Part shown: positions 1 through 7,290 of the stretch, in pieces | Layout: each line of letters begins with the position of its first letter | Numbering within the stretch: the stretch's first letter is position 1 | NCBI GenBank assembly: GCA_047605605.1 | Contig: JASGFG010000070.1 | Coordinates: 1-20,987 of the forward strand | Direction: 5' to 3' | Length of the DNA stretch: 20,987 nucleotides | Origin: JAATGA01 sp047605605 | GTDB lineage: Bacteria; Pseudomonadota; Alphaproteobacteria; Rhodobacterales; Rhodobacteraceae | Program-made: the position numbers and the translations under genes | The notes under the pieces: generated by a model | Databases searched by the model: none | Seen by the model: only the letters and a program-made list of their open reading frames with translations | What the model was told of the DNA's origin: nothing

Positions 1-364
1 TGGGGCCGGTGGACCAGTTCGCCAGATCGCCGTTCTCGGCCACCTCATAGGCGCCCAGGATCGCCACATCCAGATGCCCGCCCCGCACCATGGCAAAGCT
101 GTCGGCATGATGAAAGAACGCCGCGCCGGGTTTCAGCGTGACCGCCTTTTTCCCGGCATTGATCAGGTCCCAGTCCTCGGCCCCCTTCGCGGGGCTTTCA
201 CCGAAGTTCAGGATGCCGTTTTCGGTGTGAAAGATCGCCTCGCGCCCCGGCGGCTGGTATTGCGCAACCTTTTCGGGGAAACCGATGCCAAGGTTGACAT
301 AGGCACCATCGGCAATGTCCTGCGCCGCGCGCCATGCGATCTGGTTGTTCGACAGCTTGTCCAT
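1..364 (-). CDS. pcaJ: 3-oxoadipate CoA-transferase subunit B (partial, C-terminus outside window)
   Basis: This is the beta subunit of the cytoplasmic enzyme that moves CoA from succinyl-CoA to 3-oxoadipate, the penultimate step of the beta-ketoadipate pathway for aromatic compounds. About 121 N-terminal residues are present, starting MDKLSNNQIAWRAAQDIADG; the gene then runs off the left edge. The segment HTENGILNFG matches the beta-subunit motif that carries the catalytic glutamate (ENG), which forms the glutamyl-CoA intermediate in this family. NLGIGFPEKV and GGHLDVAILGA are also typical of family I CoA-transferase beta subunits. The ATG at 364-362 lies 3 nt after the pcaI stop, so the two subunits are cotranscribed and probably translationally coupled. 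A related short-chain acyl-CoA transferase (ScoB/AtoA type) is the alternative, but the divergent PcaR-type regulator favours pcaJ. Confidence 0.88.
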   Translation of the reverse strand, partial: MDKLSNNQIAWRAAQDIADGAYVNLGIGFPEKVAQYQPPGREAIFHTENGILNFGESPAKGAEDWDLINAGKKAVTLKPGAAFFHHADSFAMVRGGHLDVAILGAYEVAENGDLANWSTGP

Positions 365-367
365 GGG

Positions 368-1099
368 TCACACCTCCAGCGGATAGGCGGCATTGGCGCG
401 GTTCAGGTCTTCCTCCTGATGGGGGTGCGGCACTTCGACCACCTTCTGGACGAAGATGCCGGGGGTCACGACCGTCTCGGGGTCGATGTCGCCCGCGGGC
501 ACGATGCGGCTGACCTGCGCAACCGTTTCCGCCGCGGCCATGCACATCAGCGGATTGAAGTTCCGCGCCGCCATCCGGTAGGTCAGGTTGCCATAGGCAT
601 CGCCCAGCTCGCCCTTGACCAGCGCCACATCGGCCTTCAACCAGCGTTCCTGCACATAGCTGCGGCCCTCGAACTCGGCCACGGGTTTGCCGTTCGCCAG
701 ATCGGTGCCAAACGAGGTCGGCGTGTAGAAGGCCGGGATGCCCGCCCCGCCCGCACGGATGCGTTCTGCCAGCGTCCCTTGCGGCACCAGTTCCAGCTCG
801 ATCCTGCCGGCCAGATACATCTCGGTGAACACCACCGGATCGGCCGAACGCGGGAAGGAGCAGATCAGCTTCCTGACCATCCCCGCCTCGATCAGCGCGG
901 CAAGGCCGACATGGCCATTGCCCGCATTGTTGTTGACCACCACCAGATCCTTCGGATGGCCGGTGGCGCGATAGCGGTCAATCAGCGCGTGGATCAGTTC
1001 GATGGGCGATCCCGCCCCGCCGAAGCCCCCGATCATGACGGTCATCCCGTCGGCGATCCCGGCAACGGCGGTCGCAAGGTCGGCGACTGTCTTGTCCAT
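368..1099 (-). CDS. pcaI: 3-oxoadipate CoA-transferase subunit A
   Basis: This is the alpha subunit (243 residues) of the succinyl-CoA:3-oxoadipate CoA-transferase and works as a heteromer with PcaJ. Visible family signatures are MIGGFGGAGSP near residue 22 (the glycine-rich CoA-binding segment), NNNAGNGHVGLAALI, KLICSFPRS, LVPQGTLAERIRAGGAGIPAFYTP and the C-terminal VTPGIFVQKVVEV. Overall it resembles Pseudomonas PcaI. The ATG at 1099-1097 is chosen because a strong Shine-Dalgarno (AAAGGGGGA) sits 5 nt upstream. The open frame continues far upstream, antisense through pcaR, but that is a high-GC artefact. The gene is divergent from pcaR, and the gap carries a probable PcaR operator, so induction by beta-ketoadipate is the likely control (inferred from known PcaR systems). 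A pcaF thiolase would be expected beyond pcaJ but lies outside the window. Confidence 0.92.
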   Translation of the reverse strand: MDKTVADLATAVAGIADGMTVMIGGFGGAGSPIELIHALIDRYRATGHPKDLVVVNNNAGNGHVGLAALIEAGMVRKLICSFPRSADPVVFTEMYLAGRIELELVPQGTLAERIRAGGAGIPAFYTPTSFGTDLANGKPVAEFEGRSYVQERWLKADVALVKGELGDAYGNLTYRMAARNFNPLMCMAAAETVAQVSRIVPAGDIDPETVVTPGIFVQKVVEVPHPHQEEDLNRANAAYPLEV

Positions 1100-1180
1100 G
1101 TCATCCCCCTTTGATGGCCGGATGTCCCCGGTCCCGGACCGCAGGGATAGGCGCGCGAAAGGCTTCCGTAAACCGGATTT

Positions 1181-1213
1181 GTGCGATATGGTGACTTTGT
1201 TCACATATCGCAC
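1181..1213. promoter_or_regulatory. Probable PcaR (IclR-family) operator: two inverted 15-bp boxes
   Basis: Box 1 is GTGCGATATGGTGAC (1181-1195) and box 2 is GTTCACATATCGCAC (1199-1213). The reverse complement of box 1 matches box 2 at 12 of 15 positions. The outer 10 bp (TGTGCGATAT at 1180-1189, ATATCGCACA at 1205-1214) are a perfect inverted repeat. Centres are 18 bp apart. The site ends 10 nt before the pcaR start and lies about 80 bp upstream of pcaI, so it is placed to govern both. IclR-family regulators bind such paired ~15-bp pseudo-palindromes as dimers or tetramers. No convincing -10/-35 pair could be assigned. The rest of the 123-bp gap (1100-1222) shows nothing else. Confidence 0.7.
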
Positions 1214-1222
1214 AGAGTCAGC

Positions 1223-1981
1223 ATGACGATACCCGAACGCGACATCATGGGCGGATTGGCCAAGGGGCTGGCGGTGATCGAGACCTTCAGCGCCACCCGC
1301 CCGCGACAGTCGATATCCGAGGTCGCGGCCGCCTCCGGGCTGGACCGGGCAACGGCGCGGCGATGCCTGCTGACGCTGGCGCAGCATGGCTATGCCGATT
1401 ACGACGGCAAGTTCTTCACCCTGACCCCGCGCATCCTGCGTCTGGGGACGGCCTGCCTGGCCACGATGCCCCTGCCCCAGATCGTACAGCCGGCTCTGGA
1501 CCAGTTGTCGGAACAGTTGGGGGAAAGCACCTCGGTCTCGATCCTCGACGGGGCCGAGATCGTCTATGTCGCCCGCGCCGCGCGGCAAAAGGTGATGTCG
1601 ATCGCCCTGATGCCGGGGTCGCGTCTGCCGGCATATTGCACCTCGATGGGGCGGGTTCTGCTGGCGGCGCTGACCGATGTGCAGGCGGCTGCGCTGCTGT
1701 CTTCGGCCCCGATGACGGCGCGCACGCCCCATACGCGCCACACGGTCGATGCGGTGATGGCAGAGCTGGCCCGTGTCAGGGCACAGGGCTTTGCCGTCAT
1801 TGATCAGGAGGTTGAGCTGGGCCTTTCCTCCATCGCGGTGCCCGTGCTCGACGCCCGCGGCCGGGTGGTGGCGGCACTGAACCTTGGGCTGGCCTCGTCG
1901 GTTACGGCCGCCGACCAGATGGCCGCGCGATACCTCGGGCCGCTGACGGCGGTGCAAAGGGAACTGGCGCGGATGCTTTGA
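1223..1981 (+). CDS. pcaR: IclR-family regulator of the beta-ketoadipate pathway (PcaR/PcaU/PobR type)
   Basis: This cytoplasmic transcriptional regulator has 252 residues if started at ATG 1223. The N-terminal winged HTH reads SISEVAAASGLDRATARRCL. It is followed by LTLAQHGYADYDGKFFTLTPRILRLG and an IclR effector domain with VYVARA, MSIALMPGSRLPAYCTSMGRVLLAAL and the C-terminal IAVPVLDARGRVVAALNLG. The GLAKGLAVIETF start and RATARR recognition helix are characteristic of the PcaR/PcaU/PobR branch, not glycerol- or acetate-type IclR proteins. The start at 1223 is preferred over an in-frame GTG-like extension back to 1181 because that extension would place the coding region inside the operator. 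No strong Shine-Dalgarno is visible. The gene is divergent from pcaIJ, as is known for PcaR controlling pcaIJF in rhizobia. Its TGA directly abuts the cbbY stop, leaving no room for a terminator. Confidence 0.85.
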   Translation: MTIPERDIMGGLAKGLAVIETFSATRPRQSISEVAAASGLDRATARRCLLTLAQHGYADYDGKFFTLTPRILRLGTACLATMPLPQIVQPALDQLSEQLGESTSVSILDGAEIVYVARAARQKVMSIALMPGSRLPAYCTSMGRVLLAALTDVQAAALLSSAPMTARTPHTRHTVDAVMAELARVRAQGFAVIDQEVELGLSSIAVPVLDARGRVVAALNLGLASSVTAADQMAARYLGPLTAVQRELARML

Positions 1982-2665
1982 TCAGGCGGCAGCAACACGC
2001 AAAGCCGCCTGAAGACCGGCGAGGCCGCCCAGATGGGAAAACTCGGTCACGAAAAGCGATGCGCCTTCGTTCGGTTCGTGCCGGGTATAGATGCCGGGCG
2101 ACAGCACGACCCGCAGGCCCGCCGCCCGCGCGGCCCGGACACCGTTGGCGGAATCCTCGAAGGCAACGGCTTCGCCCGCGCCGACCCCCAGCTGGTCCAG
2201 CGCCAGAAGATACACATCTGGCGCGGGTTTCTTCCGTGCGACGGCATCGCCCGCGGCGATCACGTCGAACATTTGCCCGGCGGTCTTGCCGAATACCGCG
2301 CGGCTCAGCGCCTCGACATTTTCGGGGCTGGTGGTGGTGGCCACGGCCAGGTGCAGGCCGGCGGCACGCGCCTCGGCGATCAAGTGGCGGATACCGGGAC
2401 GCAGCTTCATGCCCTGCGCCGTCAGTCCGGCGAAAAGCCGGTTCTTGTCCGCATGGATTGCGGCAACGGCAACCTGCGCCCGCATCACATCGGCATGATG
2501 CTGGATACGCTCTTTCCCCCCGGTGATCGTCAGAAGGTCGCGATAGCTGTCACGATCCCACTCCCAATTCAGCCCGTGCAGTCGGAAGGCAGCGTTGAAG
2601 GCGCGGCGGTGCAGCTCCTCCGTTTCGGCCAGGGTGCCGTCCACGTCAAAGATCAGCGCTTTCAT
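1982..2665 (-). CDS. cbbY: Xylulose-1,5-bisphosphate phosphatase, HAD superfamily
   Basis: This cytoplasmic HAD hydrolase (227 residues) is predicted to dephosphorylate xylulose-1,5-bisphosphate, a misfire product and inhibitor of RuBisCO. Motif I is DVDGT (residues 7-11, nucleophile Asp7 and acid Asp9). TLAETEELHRRAFN and LLTITGGKERI match Rhodobacter CbbY as I remember it and differ from phosphoglycolate phosphatase (CbbZ/Gph). Motif II is AVATTTS, the motif III lysine lies in ARKKPAPDVY, and motif IV is AFEDSANGVRAA. The start ATG overlaps the cbbE stop (ATGA), so it is the last gene of the cbb operon and is coupled to cbbE. Its TGA and the oppositely oriented pcaR TGA together form TGATCA, and no hairpin separates them. 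Assignment as CbbY is firm; activity is inferred from the family. Confidence 0.88.
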   Translation of the reverse strand: MKALIFDVDGTLAETEELHRRAFNAAFRLHGLNWEWDRDSYRDLLTITGGKERIQHHADVMRAQVAVAAIHADKNRLFAGLTAQGMKLRPGIRHLIAEARAAGLHLAVATTTSPENVEALSRAVFGKTAGQMFDVIAAGDAVARKKPAPDVYLLALDQLGVGAGEAVAFEDSANGVRAARAAGLRVVLSPGIYTRHEPNEGASLFVTEFSHLGGLAGLQAALRVAAA

Positions 2666-3357
2666 GCGGCGGCCCTTGCCCCTTTGGCCGCGGCGCGGAT
2701 GGCGCGGATGTTGGCGCCATAGGGGGCGGGATCGGCGACCGAGCCACCCTTGAACACCGCCGATCCCGCGACCAGCACATCGGCCCCCGCCGCCACGACC
2801 AGAGGTGCGGTTTCCGGCGTCACGCCGCCGTCGATCTCGATATGCACCGGGCGGTCGCCGATCATCGCTCGCAGGCGGCGCACCTTTTCGATCTGGGAAT
2901 GGATGAACTTCTGCCCGCCGAAACCGGGGTTCACCGTCATCACGCAGATCAGGTCGGTAAGGTCCAGCAGGTGGTCCACCGCCTCGACCGGCGTGCCGGG
3001 GTTGATCGCCAGCCCGGCCTTCGCCCCCGCCGCACGGATGGCTTGCAATGTGCGGTGGATATGCGGCCCCGCCTCCAGATGGGCGGAGATGATGTCGGCC
3101 CCCGCCTCGGCGAAAGCCTCGATATAGGGATCGACCGGCGCGATCATCAGGTGCACGTCCATGACGGTCTTGATATGCGGGCGGATCGCCTTGCACATCG
3201 CCGGGCCGAAGGTGATGTTCGGCACGAAATGGCCGTCCATCACGTCGACATGCACCCAGTCCGCGCCCTGATCCTCGATCGCCCGGCATTCCGCACCGAA
3301 ATTCGCGAAATCCGCAGACAGGATCGACGGCGCGATCTTCACCTTGCGATCAAGCAT
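2662..3357 (-). CDS. cbbE: Ribulose-5-phosphate 3-epimerase
   Basis: This enzyme (231 residues) interconverts xylulose-5-phosphate and ribulose-5-phosphate, feeding pentose phosphate to phosphoribulokinase in the Calvin cycle. It is a TIM-barrel enzyme with all the expected blocks: IAPSILSADFANFG (residues 8-21), HVDVMDGHFVPNITFG (36-51, metal-binding His and Asp), MDVHLMI, VMTVNPGFGGQ and IEIDGGVTPETAP. The length is normal for Rpe. The ATG at 3357-3355 lies inside the last codons of cbbX (8-nt overlap) and the TGA overlaps the cbbY ATG, so the three genes are translated in a coupled run. A second, housekeeping rpe may exist elsewhere. The sequence identifies the enzyme; its autotrophic role is inferred from the operon. 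Confidence 0.95.
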   Translation of the reverse strand: MLDRKVKIAPSILSADFANFGAECRAIEDQGADWVHVDVMDGHFVPNITFGPAMCKAIRPHIKTVMDVHLMIAPVDPYIEAFAEAGADIISAHLEAGPHIHRTLQAIRAAGAKAGLAINPGTPVEAVDHLLDLTDLICVMTVNPGFGGQKFIHSQIEKVRRLRAMIGDRPVHIEIDGGVTPETAPLVVAAGADVLVAGSAVFKGGSVADPAPYGANIRAIRAAAKGARAAA

Positions 3358-4255
3358 CCCCCGCCCCCACGTTCAGCCCGCCGGTGAACACCCGGCTGAC
3401 GGCAATATCCTCTGCCTCGATGGTGGAAAGCGCGGCGGCATCGACCACCGCCCCCGCCGAGAACAGCCGGTTCGCCTGCCGCAGCCGCGCGCGGTCCAAC
3501 GCGTTCCTGATCGACCGGGCATTGGCGAAATGCGGCTGCGCGCGGCGCAGCGAGATATATCGCGCCATCACCTCCGCCGCCTCGGGCGACAGTCGATACC
3601 CCTGCGCCTCCAGCATGGTGTCGGCGATCCGGCCCAGTTCGGCATCGGTATAGTCGGGAAACTCGATGTGATGGGCGATGCGTGACCGGAAACCGGGATT
3701 GGACTGGAAAAACCGGTCCATCCGGTCGGCATATCCGGCCAGGATCACCACCAGATCGTCGCGCATGTTCTCCATCACCTGCAACAGGATCTCGATGGCC
3801 TCCTGACCGTAATCCCGCTCGTTGTCGGGGCGGTAAAGGTAATAGGCTTCGTCGATGAACAACACGCCGCCCATGGCCTTTTTCAGCACCTCTTTCGTCT
3901 TGGGCGCGGTATGGCCGATGTATTGGCCGACCAGATCGTCGCGCGTGACGGAAACCAGATGCCCCTTGCGCACATAGCCAAGGCGATGCAGCAGCCCGGC
4001 CATCTTCATCGCCACGGTGGTCTTGCCGGTGCCCGGGTTGCCGGTGAACGACATGTGCAGCGTCGGCACCTCGCCCGCCAGCCCCAACTGCCGACGGGCG
4101 CGATCCACCAGCAGCAGCGCCGCGGTTTCCCGTATCCGCTGTTTCACCGGGGCCAGCCCGATCAGTTCGGCATCCAGTTCGTCCAGCACCTCGCGCACAC
4201 CGGAACTTTCATATTCCGCGCGCAGGTCCACGGTCAGGGGCGCATCCCCGTCCAT
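3350..4255 (-). CDS. cbbX: Red-type RuBisCO activase, AAA+ protein CbbX
   Basis: This is a cytoplasmic AAA+ ring ATPase (301 residues) that reactivates inhibited red-type RuBisCO by pulling on the C-terminal tail of CbbL; the family is stimulated by ribulose-1,5-bisphosphate. Walker A is GNPGTGKT (residues 72-79), Walker B is VLFIDEAY (131-138), the pore loop contains QYIGHT (111-116), and NPGFRSR (186-192) holds the likely arginine finger. The C-terminal helical lid includes HFANARSIRNALDRARLRQ. Length and motifs are those of an intact CbbX. The ATG at 4255 has a strong Shine-Dalgarno (AGGAGGAAGG) just upstream. It follows cbbS after a 70-bp gap containing a palindromic repeat, which may lower its transcript level relative to RuBisCO. 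Its stop overlaps the cbbE start. Confidence 0.97.
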   Translation of the reverse strand: MDGDAPLTVDLRAEYESSGVREVLDELDAELIGLAPVKQRIRETAALLLVDRARRQLGLAGEVPTLHMSFTGNPGTGKTTVAMKMAGLLHRLGYVRKGHLVSVTRDDLVGQYIGHTAPKTKEVLKKAMGGVLFIDEAYYLYRPDNERDYGQEAIEILLQVMENMRDDLVVILAGYADRMDRFFQSNPGFRSRIAHHIEFPDYTDAELGRIADTMLEAQGYRLSPEAAEVMARYISLRRAQPHFANARSIRNALDRARLRQANRLFSAGAVVDAAALSTIEAEDIAVSRVFTGGLNVGAGDA

Positions 4256-4266
4256 GCCTTCCTCCT

Positions 4267-4324
4267 CTTTCTGGATACAAATATCCCGCGGGGGTCCGGG
4301 GGCGCGAAGCCCCCGGCGGTTTCC
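4267..4324. repeat. Interspersed palindromic element, copy A (between cbbS and cbbX)
   Basis: This copy has a perfect 8-bp stem, CCGGGGGC (4296-4303) and GCCCCCGG (4309-4316), with a 5-nt loop. On the plus strand it is preceded by a block reading TGGATACAAATATCCCGCGG and followed by CGGTTTCC. It shares order and spacing with copies at 7291-7342 and 18141-18197, all in the same orientation, and is the most diverged in its left part. In the mRNA it lies 3' of cbbS, so it could act as an RNA-stabilising hairpin or partial terminator inside the operon. The TATTTG run after the hairpin on the minus strand is weakly terminator-like. Confidence 0.75.
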
Positions 4325-4325
4325 A

Positions 4326-4715
4326 TCAGCGCACCACCTCGTGCGTATAGCGGATGGACCGCCCGTCCACCTCCGTCCGGGTCATCCTGATCCGCGGCTC
4401 GACCTTCGGCCGGTTGACGATGAAACTCATCGTCACCGTCTCGAACCCGCGGGTGGAATCGAACGCGTTCAAGCGGATATAGGCATCTCCATGCGCCTTG
4501 CGGCAGTCGTCCAGTTCCATCAGCACGCCCTTCGCGTCCTTCAGGTCGAACATCGGGTTTCCCCACATCTCCCAAAAGGTGTTCCGGGGATGGGGGTCAT
4601 AGGTATATTCGACCCCAACGGCCCAGCCCATGCGCAGGCAGTATTCCACCTGCGCGGTGATCTGCTCGTCCGTCAGATCGGGCAGGAAAGAGAATGTTCC
4701 TTGAGTGATCCGCAT
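4326..4715 (-). CDS. cbbS: RuBisCO small subunit, red-type (form IC)
   Basis: This is the small subunit (129 residues) of the hexadecameric RuBisCO. It starts MRITQGTFSFLPDLTDEQI and contains YCLRMGWAVGVEYTYDPHPRNTFWEMWG (about residues 25-52) and FDSTRGFETVTMSFIVNRP. The C-terminal extension after about residue 105 (VEPRIRMTRTEVDGRSIRYT) is characteristic of red-type small subunits, where it forms a beta-hairpin lining the central channel; green-type subunits lack it. The ATG at 4715 has the Shine-Dalgarno AAAGGGGGC, which overlaps the end of cbbL. The gene begins 11 nt after the cbbL stop, as expected for matched LS expression. The open frame continues upstream into cbbL, but those residues do not belong to the family. 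Confidence 0.97.
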   Translation of the reverse strand: MRITQGTFSFLPDLTDEQITAQVEYCLRMGWAVGVEYTYDPHPRNTFWEMWGNPMFDLKDAKGVLMELDDCRKAHGDAYIRLNAFDSTRGFETVTMSFIVNRPKVEPRIRMTRTEVDGRSIRYTHEVVR

Positions 4716-4726
4716 CTTCGCCCCCT

Positions 4727-6181
4727 TTAGCTGACGGCCGCGGTCGGAACGAAATCCGACGTGTCGGTCGAGGTATAGTTGAAGGTGATGTTGCCCCAGG
4801 TATCCAGCGCGGCCTCCAGCGGCTTGCACCATTTGGCGGCGGCGCGCAGTATCTCGGGGCCTTCGGTCTTGATGTCGCGGCCTTCGTTGCGGGCAAAGAC
4901 CATCGCCTCCAGCGCCACGCGGTTCGCGGTCGCACCGGCCTGGATGCCCATCGGATGGCCGATGGTGCCGCCGCCGAACTGCAACACCACATCGTCGCCG
5001 AACAGGTCGATCAACTGGTGCATCTGGCCCGCGTGGATGCCGCCCGATGCCACGGGCATCACCTTCTTGATGTCGGCCCAGTCCTGTTCAAAATAGATGC
5101 CGCGTTGCAGGTCCACCGGGTTATGCAGTTCCCGGCAGACGTTGTAATAGCCCTGCACCGTCATCGGATCGCCTTCCAGCTTGCCGACGGCCGTGCCCGC
5201 GTGGATATGGTCCACCCCGGCCAACCGCATCCATTTGGCGATAACGCGGAACGAAATCCCGTGGTTCTTCTGCCGCGTATAGGTGCCGTGGCCCGCGCGG
5301 TGCAGGTGCAGGATCATGTCGTTCTGCCGCGCCCATTCGGAAATCGACTGGATCGCGGTATAGCCGATGATCAGGTCGATCATCACGATGCACGACCCCA
5401 GCGATTTGGCGAATTCGCCGCGGCGATACATCTCCTCCATCGTGCCGGCGGTAATGTTCAGATAGTGGCCCTTGACCTCGCCCGTCTCGGCCTGCGCCTT
5501 GTTCACCGCCTCCATGCAGTAAAGGAACCTGTCCCGCCAATGCATGAACGGTTGCGAGTTGATGTTCTCGTCATCCTTCATGAAGTCGAGCCCGCCCTTC
5601 AGCCCCTCATAGACCACGCGGCCATAGTTCTTGCCCGACAGGCCCAGTTTCGGCTTGGTCGTGGCACCCAGAAGGGGGCGGCCGAACTTGTCCAGACGTT
5701 CACGCTCAACCACGATGCCCGTGGGCGGCCCTTTGTAGGTTTTCACATAGGCCACCGGCAGGCGCATATCTTCCAGCCGCGCGGCCTTCAGCGGTTTAAA
5801 GCTGAACACGTTGCCAATGATCGATGCGGTCAGGTTGGCAATCGACCCTTCCTCGAACAGGATCAGGTCATAGGCGACATAGCAGAAATATTCGCCCGGC
5901 CGCCCCGGCACCGGATCAACGCGATAGGCCTTGGCCCGGTATTGGTCGGCGGCGGTCAGGCGGTCGGTCCAGACCACGGTCCAGGTCGCGGTGGACGATT
6001 CCCCGGCCACAGCCGCCGCCGCCTCGATCGGGTCCACGCCATCCTGCGGCGTGATGCGAAACAGCGCCAGAAGGTCGGTATCCTTGGGCTGGTAATCCCC
6101 ATCCCAGTATCCCATCTGGGCGTATTTCAGCACGCCCGCCTTGTAGCGTTCCTTGCCGCGGATCTCTTTCATCTCGGTCAT
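4727..6181 (-). CDS. cbbL: RuBisCO large subunit, form IC (red-type)
   Basis: This is the catalytic subunit (484 residues) of ribulose-1,5-bisphosphate carboxylase/oxygenase. The catalytic lysines are in TTKPKLGLSG (Lys176, Lys178). GLDFMKDDENINSQPF holds the carbamylated Lys202 and the Mg ligands Asp204 and Glu205. HLHRAGHGTY, GIHAGQMHQLIDLFGDDVVLQFGGG and the phosphate-binding glycines are intact. The N-terminus (KEIRGKERYKAGVLKYAQMGYWDGDY) and adjacent cbbX mark it as red-type IC, not green-type IA. The tail TSDFVPTAAVS is the segment CbbX is known to grip. The ATG at 6181 has the Shine-Dalgarno AAAGGAG 8-9 nt upstream; a second Met at residue 4 is a possible start. It lies 14 nt after cbbA and 11 nt before cbbS. 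No missing catalytic residue was seen. Confidence 0.98.
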   Translation of the reverse strand: MTEMKEIRGKERYKAGVLKYAQMGYWDGDYQPKDTDLLALFRITPQDGVDPIEAAAAVAGESSTATWTVVWTDRLTAADQYRAKAYRVDPVPGRPGEYFCYVAYDLILFEEGSIANLTASIIGNVFSFKPLKAARLEDMRLPVAYVKTYKGPPTGIVVERERLDKFGRPLLGATTKPKLGLSGKNYGRVVYEGLKGGLDFMKDDENINSQPFMHWRDRFLYCMEAVNKAQAETGEVKGHYLNITAGTMEEMYRRGEFAKSLGSCIVMIDLIIGYTAIQSISEWARQNDMILHLHRAGHGTYTRQKNHGISFRVIAKWMRLAGVDHIHAGTAVGKLEGDPMTVQGYYNVCRELHNPVDLQRGIYFEQDWADIKKVMPVASGGIHAGQMHQLIDLFGDDVVLQFGGGTIGHPMGIQAGATANRVALEAMVFARNEGRDIKTEGPEILRAAAKWCKPLEAALDTWGNITFNYTSTDTSDFVPTAAVS

Positions 6182-6195
6182 CGGTCTGGCTCCTT

Positions 6196-7275
6196 TCAGG
6201 CGGCCCTTGGTGTTGCGGTTGCGGGCGTCAGCGCGCCCGAGGCATAGCGTTTCGCCATCTCGTCCAGCGGGATCGGCTTGATCCGTGACGCATTCCCGGC
6301 GGTGCCGAAGGCCTCGAACCTGTCGCGGCACAGGCGGGTCAGCGCGTCCATCGCCGGTTTCAGGAACTTGCGCGGGTCGAATTCGCGCGGGGCGGTCATG
6401 GCGACGCGGCGGAACTCGGCGGTCATCGCCATGCGGCAATCGGTGTCGATGTTCACTTTGCGCACGCCGTGGCGGATGCCGCGCACGATCTCTTCCACCG
6501 GCACGCCGAAAGTCTGGGGCATCTGGCCGCCATGGGCGTTGATGATGTCCTGCAATTCCTGCGGGACGGAGGAACTGCCGTGCATGACAAGGTGGGTATT
6601 CGGCAGGCGGCGGTGGATCTCCTCGATCACGCCCATGGCCAGGATCTCGCCATCCGGCTTGCGGCTGAACTTGTAGGCGCCATGGCTTGTCCCGCAGGCG
6701 ATAGCCAAGGCATCCACCCCGGTGCGCGCCACGAAATCCTGTGCCTGCGCGGGGTCGGTCAAAAGCTGCGAATGGTCCAGCTTGCCTTCGGCACCATGGC
6801 CGTCCTCGGCCTCGCCCTCGCCGGTTTCCAGGCTGCCCAGAACCCCCAGCTCGCCCTCGACCGAGGCACCGACCCAATGGGCCATCCGCGCCACCCGTTC
6901 TGTGATCGCGACGTTGTAGGCATAGCTGGCGGGGGTCTTCATGTCGGCCTCGAGGCTGCCGTCCATCATCACGCTGGTGAACCCGTGGCGGATCGCCGAA
7001 AGACAGGTCGCCTCGTTGTTCCCATGATCCTGATGCAGGCAGATGGGGATTTCGGCAAAGGTTTCGGCCAGGGCCTCGACCATGCGGCGCAGCATCACGT
7101 CACCGGCATAGGACCGCGCGCCGCGGCTGGCTTGCAGGATCACCGGCGCGTCGCAGGCCCGCGCGGCCTCCATGATCGCCAGCGCCTGTTCCATGTTGTT
7201 GATGTTGAAGGCCGGCACGCCATAGCCACGCTCTCCCGCATGATCCAGTAGCTGCCGCAAAGTTATCAGGGCCAT
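6196..7275 (-). CDS. cbbA: Class II fructose-1,6-/sedoheptulose-1,7-bisphosphate aldolase
   Basis: This is a zinc-dependent class II aldolase (359 residues) condensing triose phosphates to fructose-1,6-bisphosphate, and probably erythrose-4-phosphate with dihydroxyacetone phosphate to sedoheptulose bisphosphate. Characteristic segments are GYGVPAFNINNMEQ (residues 17-30), CLHQDHG (79-85, catalytic Asp83 and Zn-binding His84), SVMMDGSL, VEGELGVLGSLETG, CGTSHGAYKF, LVMHGSSSVP and VRKVNIDTDCRMA. This is the Calvin-cycle-type aldolase subgroup. The ATG at 7275 is chosen over one at 7302 because the Shine-Dalgarno GGGAGGAA sits 6 nt before it and the upstream residues fall inside repeat copy B. 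It is the first gene after the repeat-containing gap and leads directly into cbbL (14-nt gap). Confidence 0.96.
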   Translation of the reverse strand: MALITLRQLLDHAGERGYGVPAFNINNMEQALAIMEAARACDAPVILQASRGARSYAGDVMLRRMVEALAETFAEIPICLHQDHGNNEATCLSAIRHGFTSVMMDGSLEADMKTPASYAYNVAITERVARMAHWVGASVEGELGVLGSLETGEGEAEDGHGAEGKLDHSQLLTDPAQAQDFVARTGVDALAIACGTSHGAYKFSRKPDGEILAMGVIEEIHRRLPNTHLVMHGSSSVPQELQDIINAHGGQMPQTFGVPVEEIVRGIRHGVRKVNIDTDCRMAMTAEFRRVAMTAPREFDPRKFLKPAMDALTRLCRDRFEAFGTAGNASRIKPIPLDEMAKRYASGALTPATATPRAA

Positions 7276-7290
7276 ACCCGTTCCTCCCTT

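Noticed and set aside
368..1957. A single long minus-strand gene fusing an unknown N-terminus to pcaI
   Set aside because: The upstream part is antisense to pcaR and has Arg/Gln-rich shadow composition; pcaI has its own strong ribosome site and a normal N-terminus at 1099.
1982..2665. Phosphoglycolate phosphatase (CbbZ/Gph)
   Set aside because: The ETEELHRRAFN and TGGKERI segments fit CbbY (xylulose-1,5-bisphosphate phosphatase), not Gph.
4955..6247. Long plus-strand open frame antisense to cbbL
   Set aside because: It is a codon-bias shadow of the highly conserved RuBisCO gene; no domain and no ribosome site.
4727..6877. Extended N-terminus for cbbL, starting inside cbbA
   Set aside because: Family length and the AAAGGAG site put the start at 6181; the upstream residues are out-of-frame cbbA.
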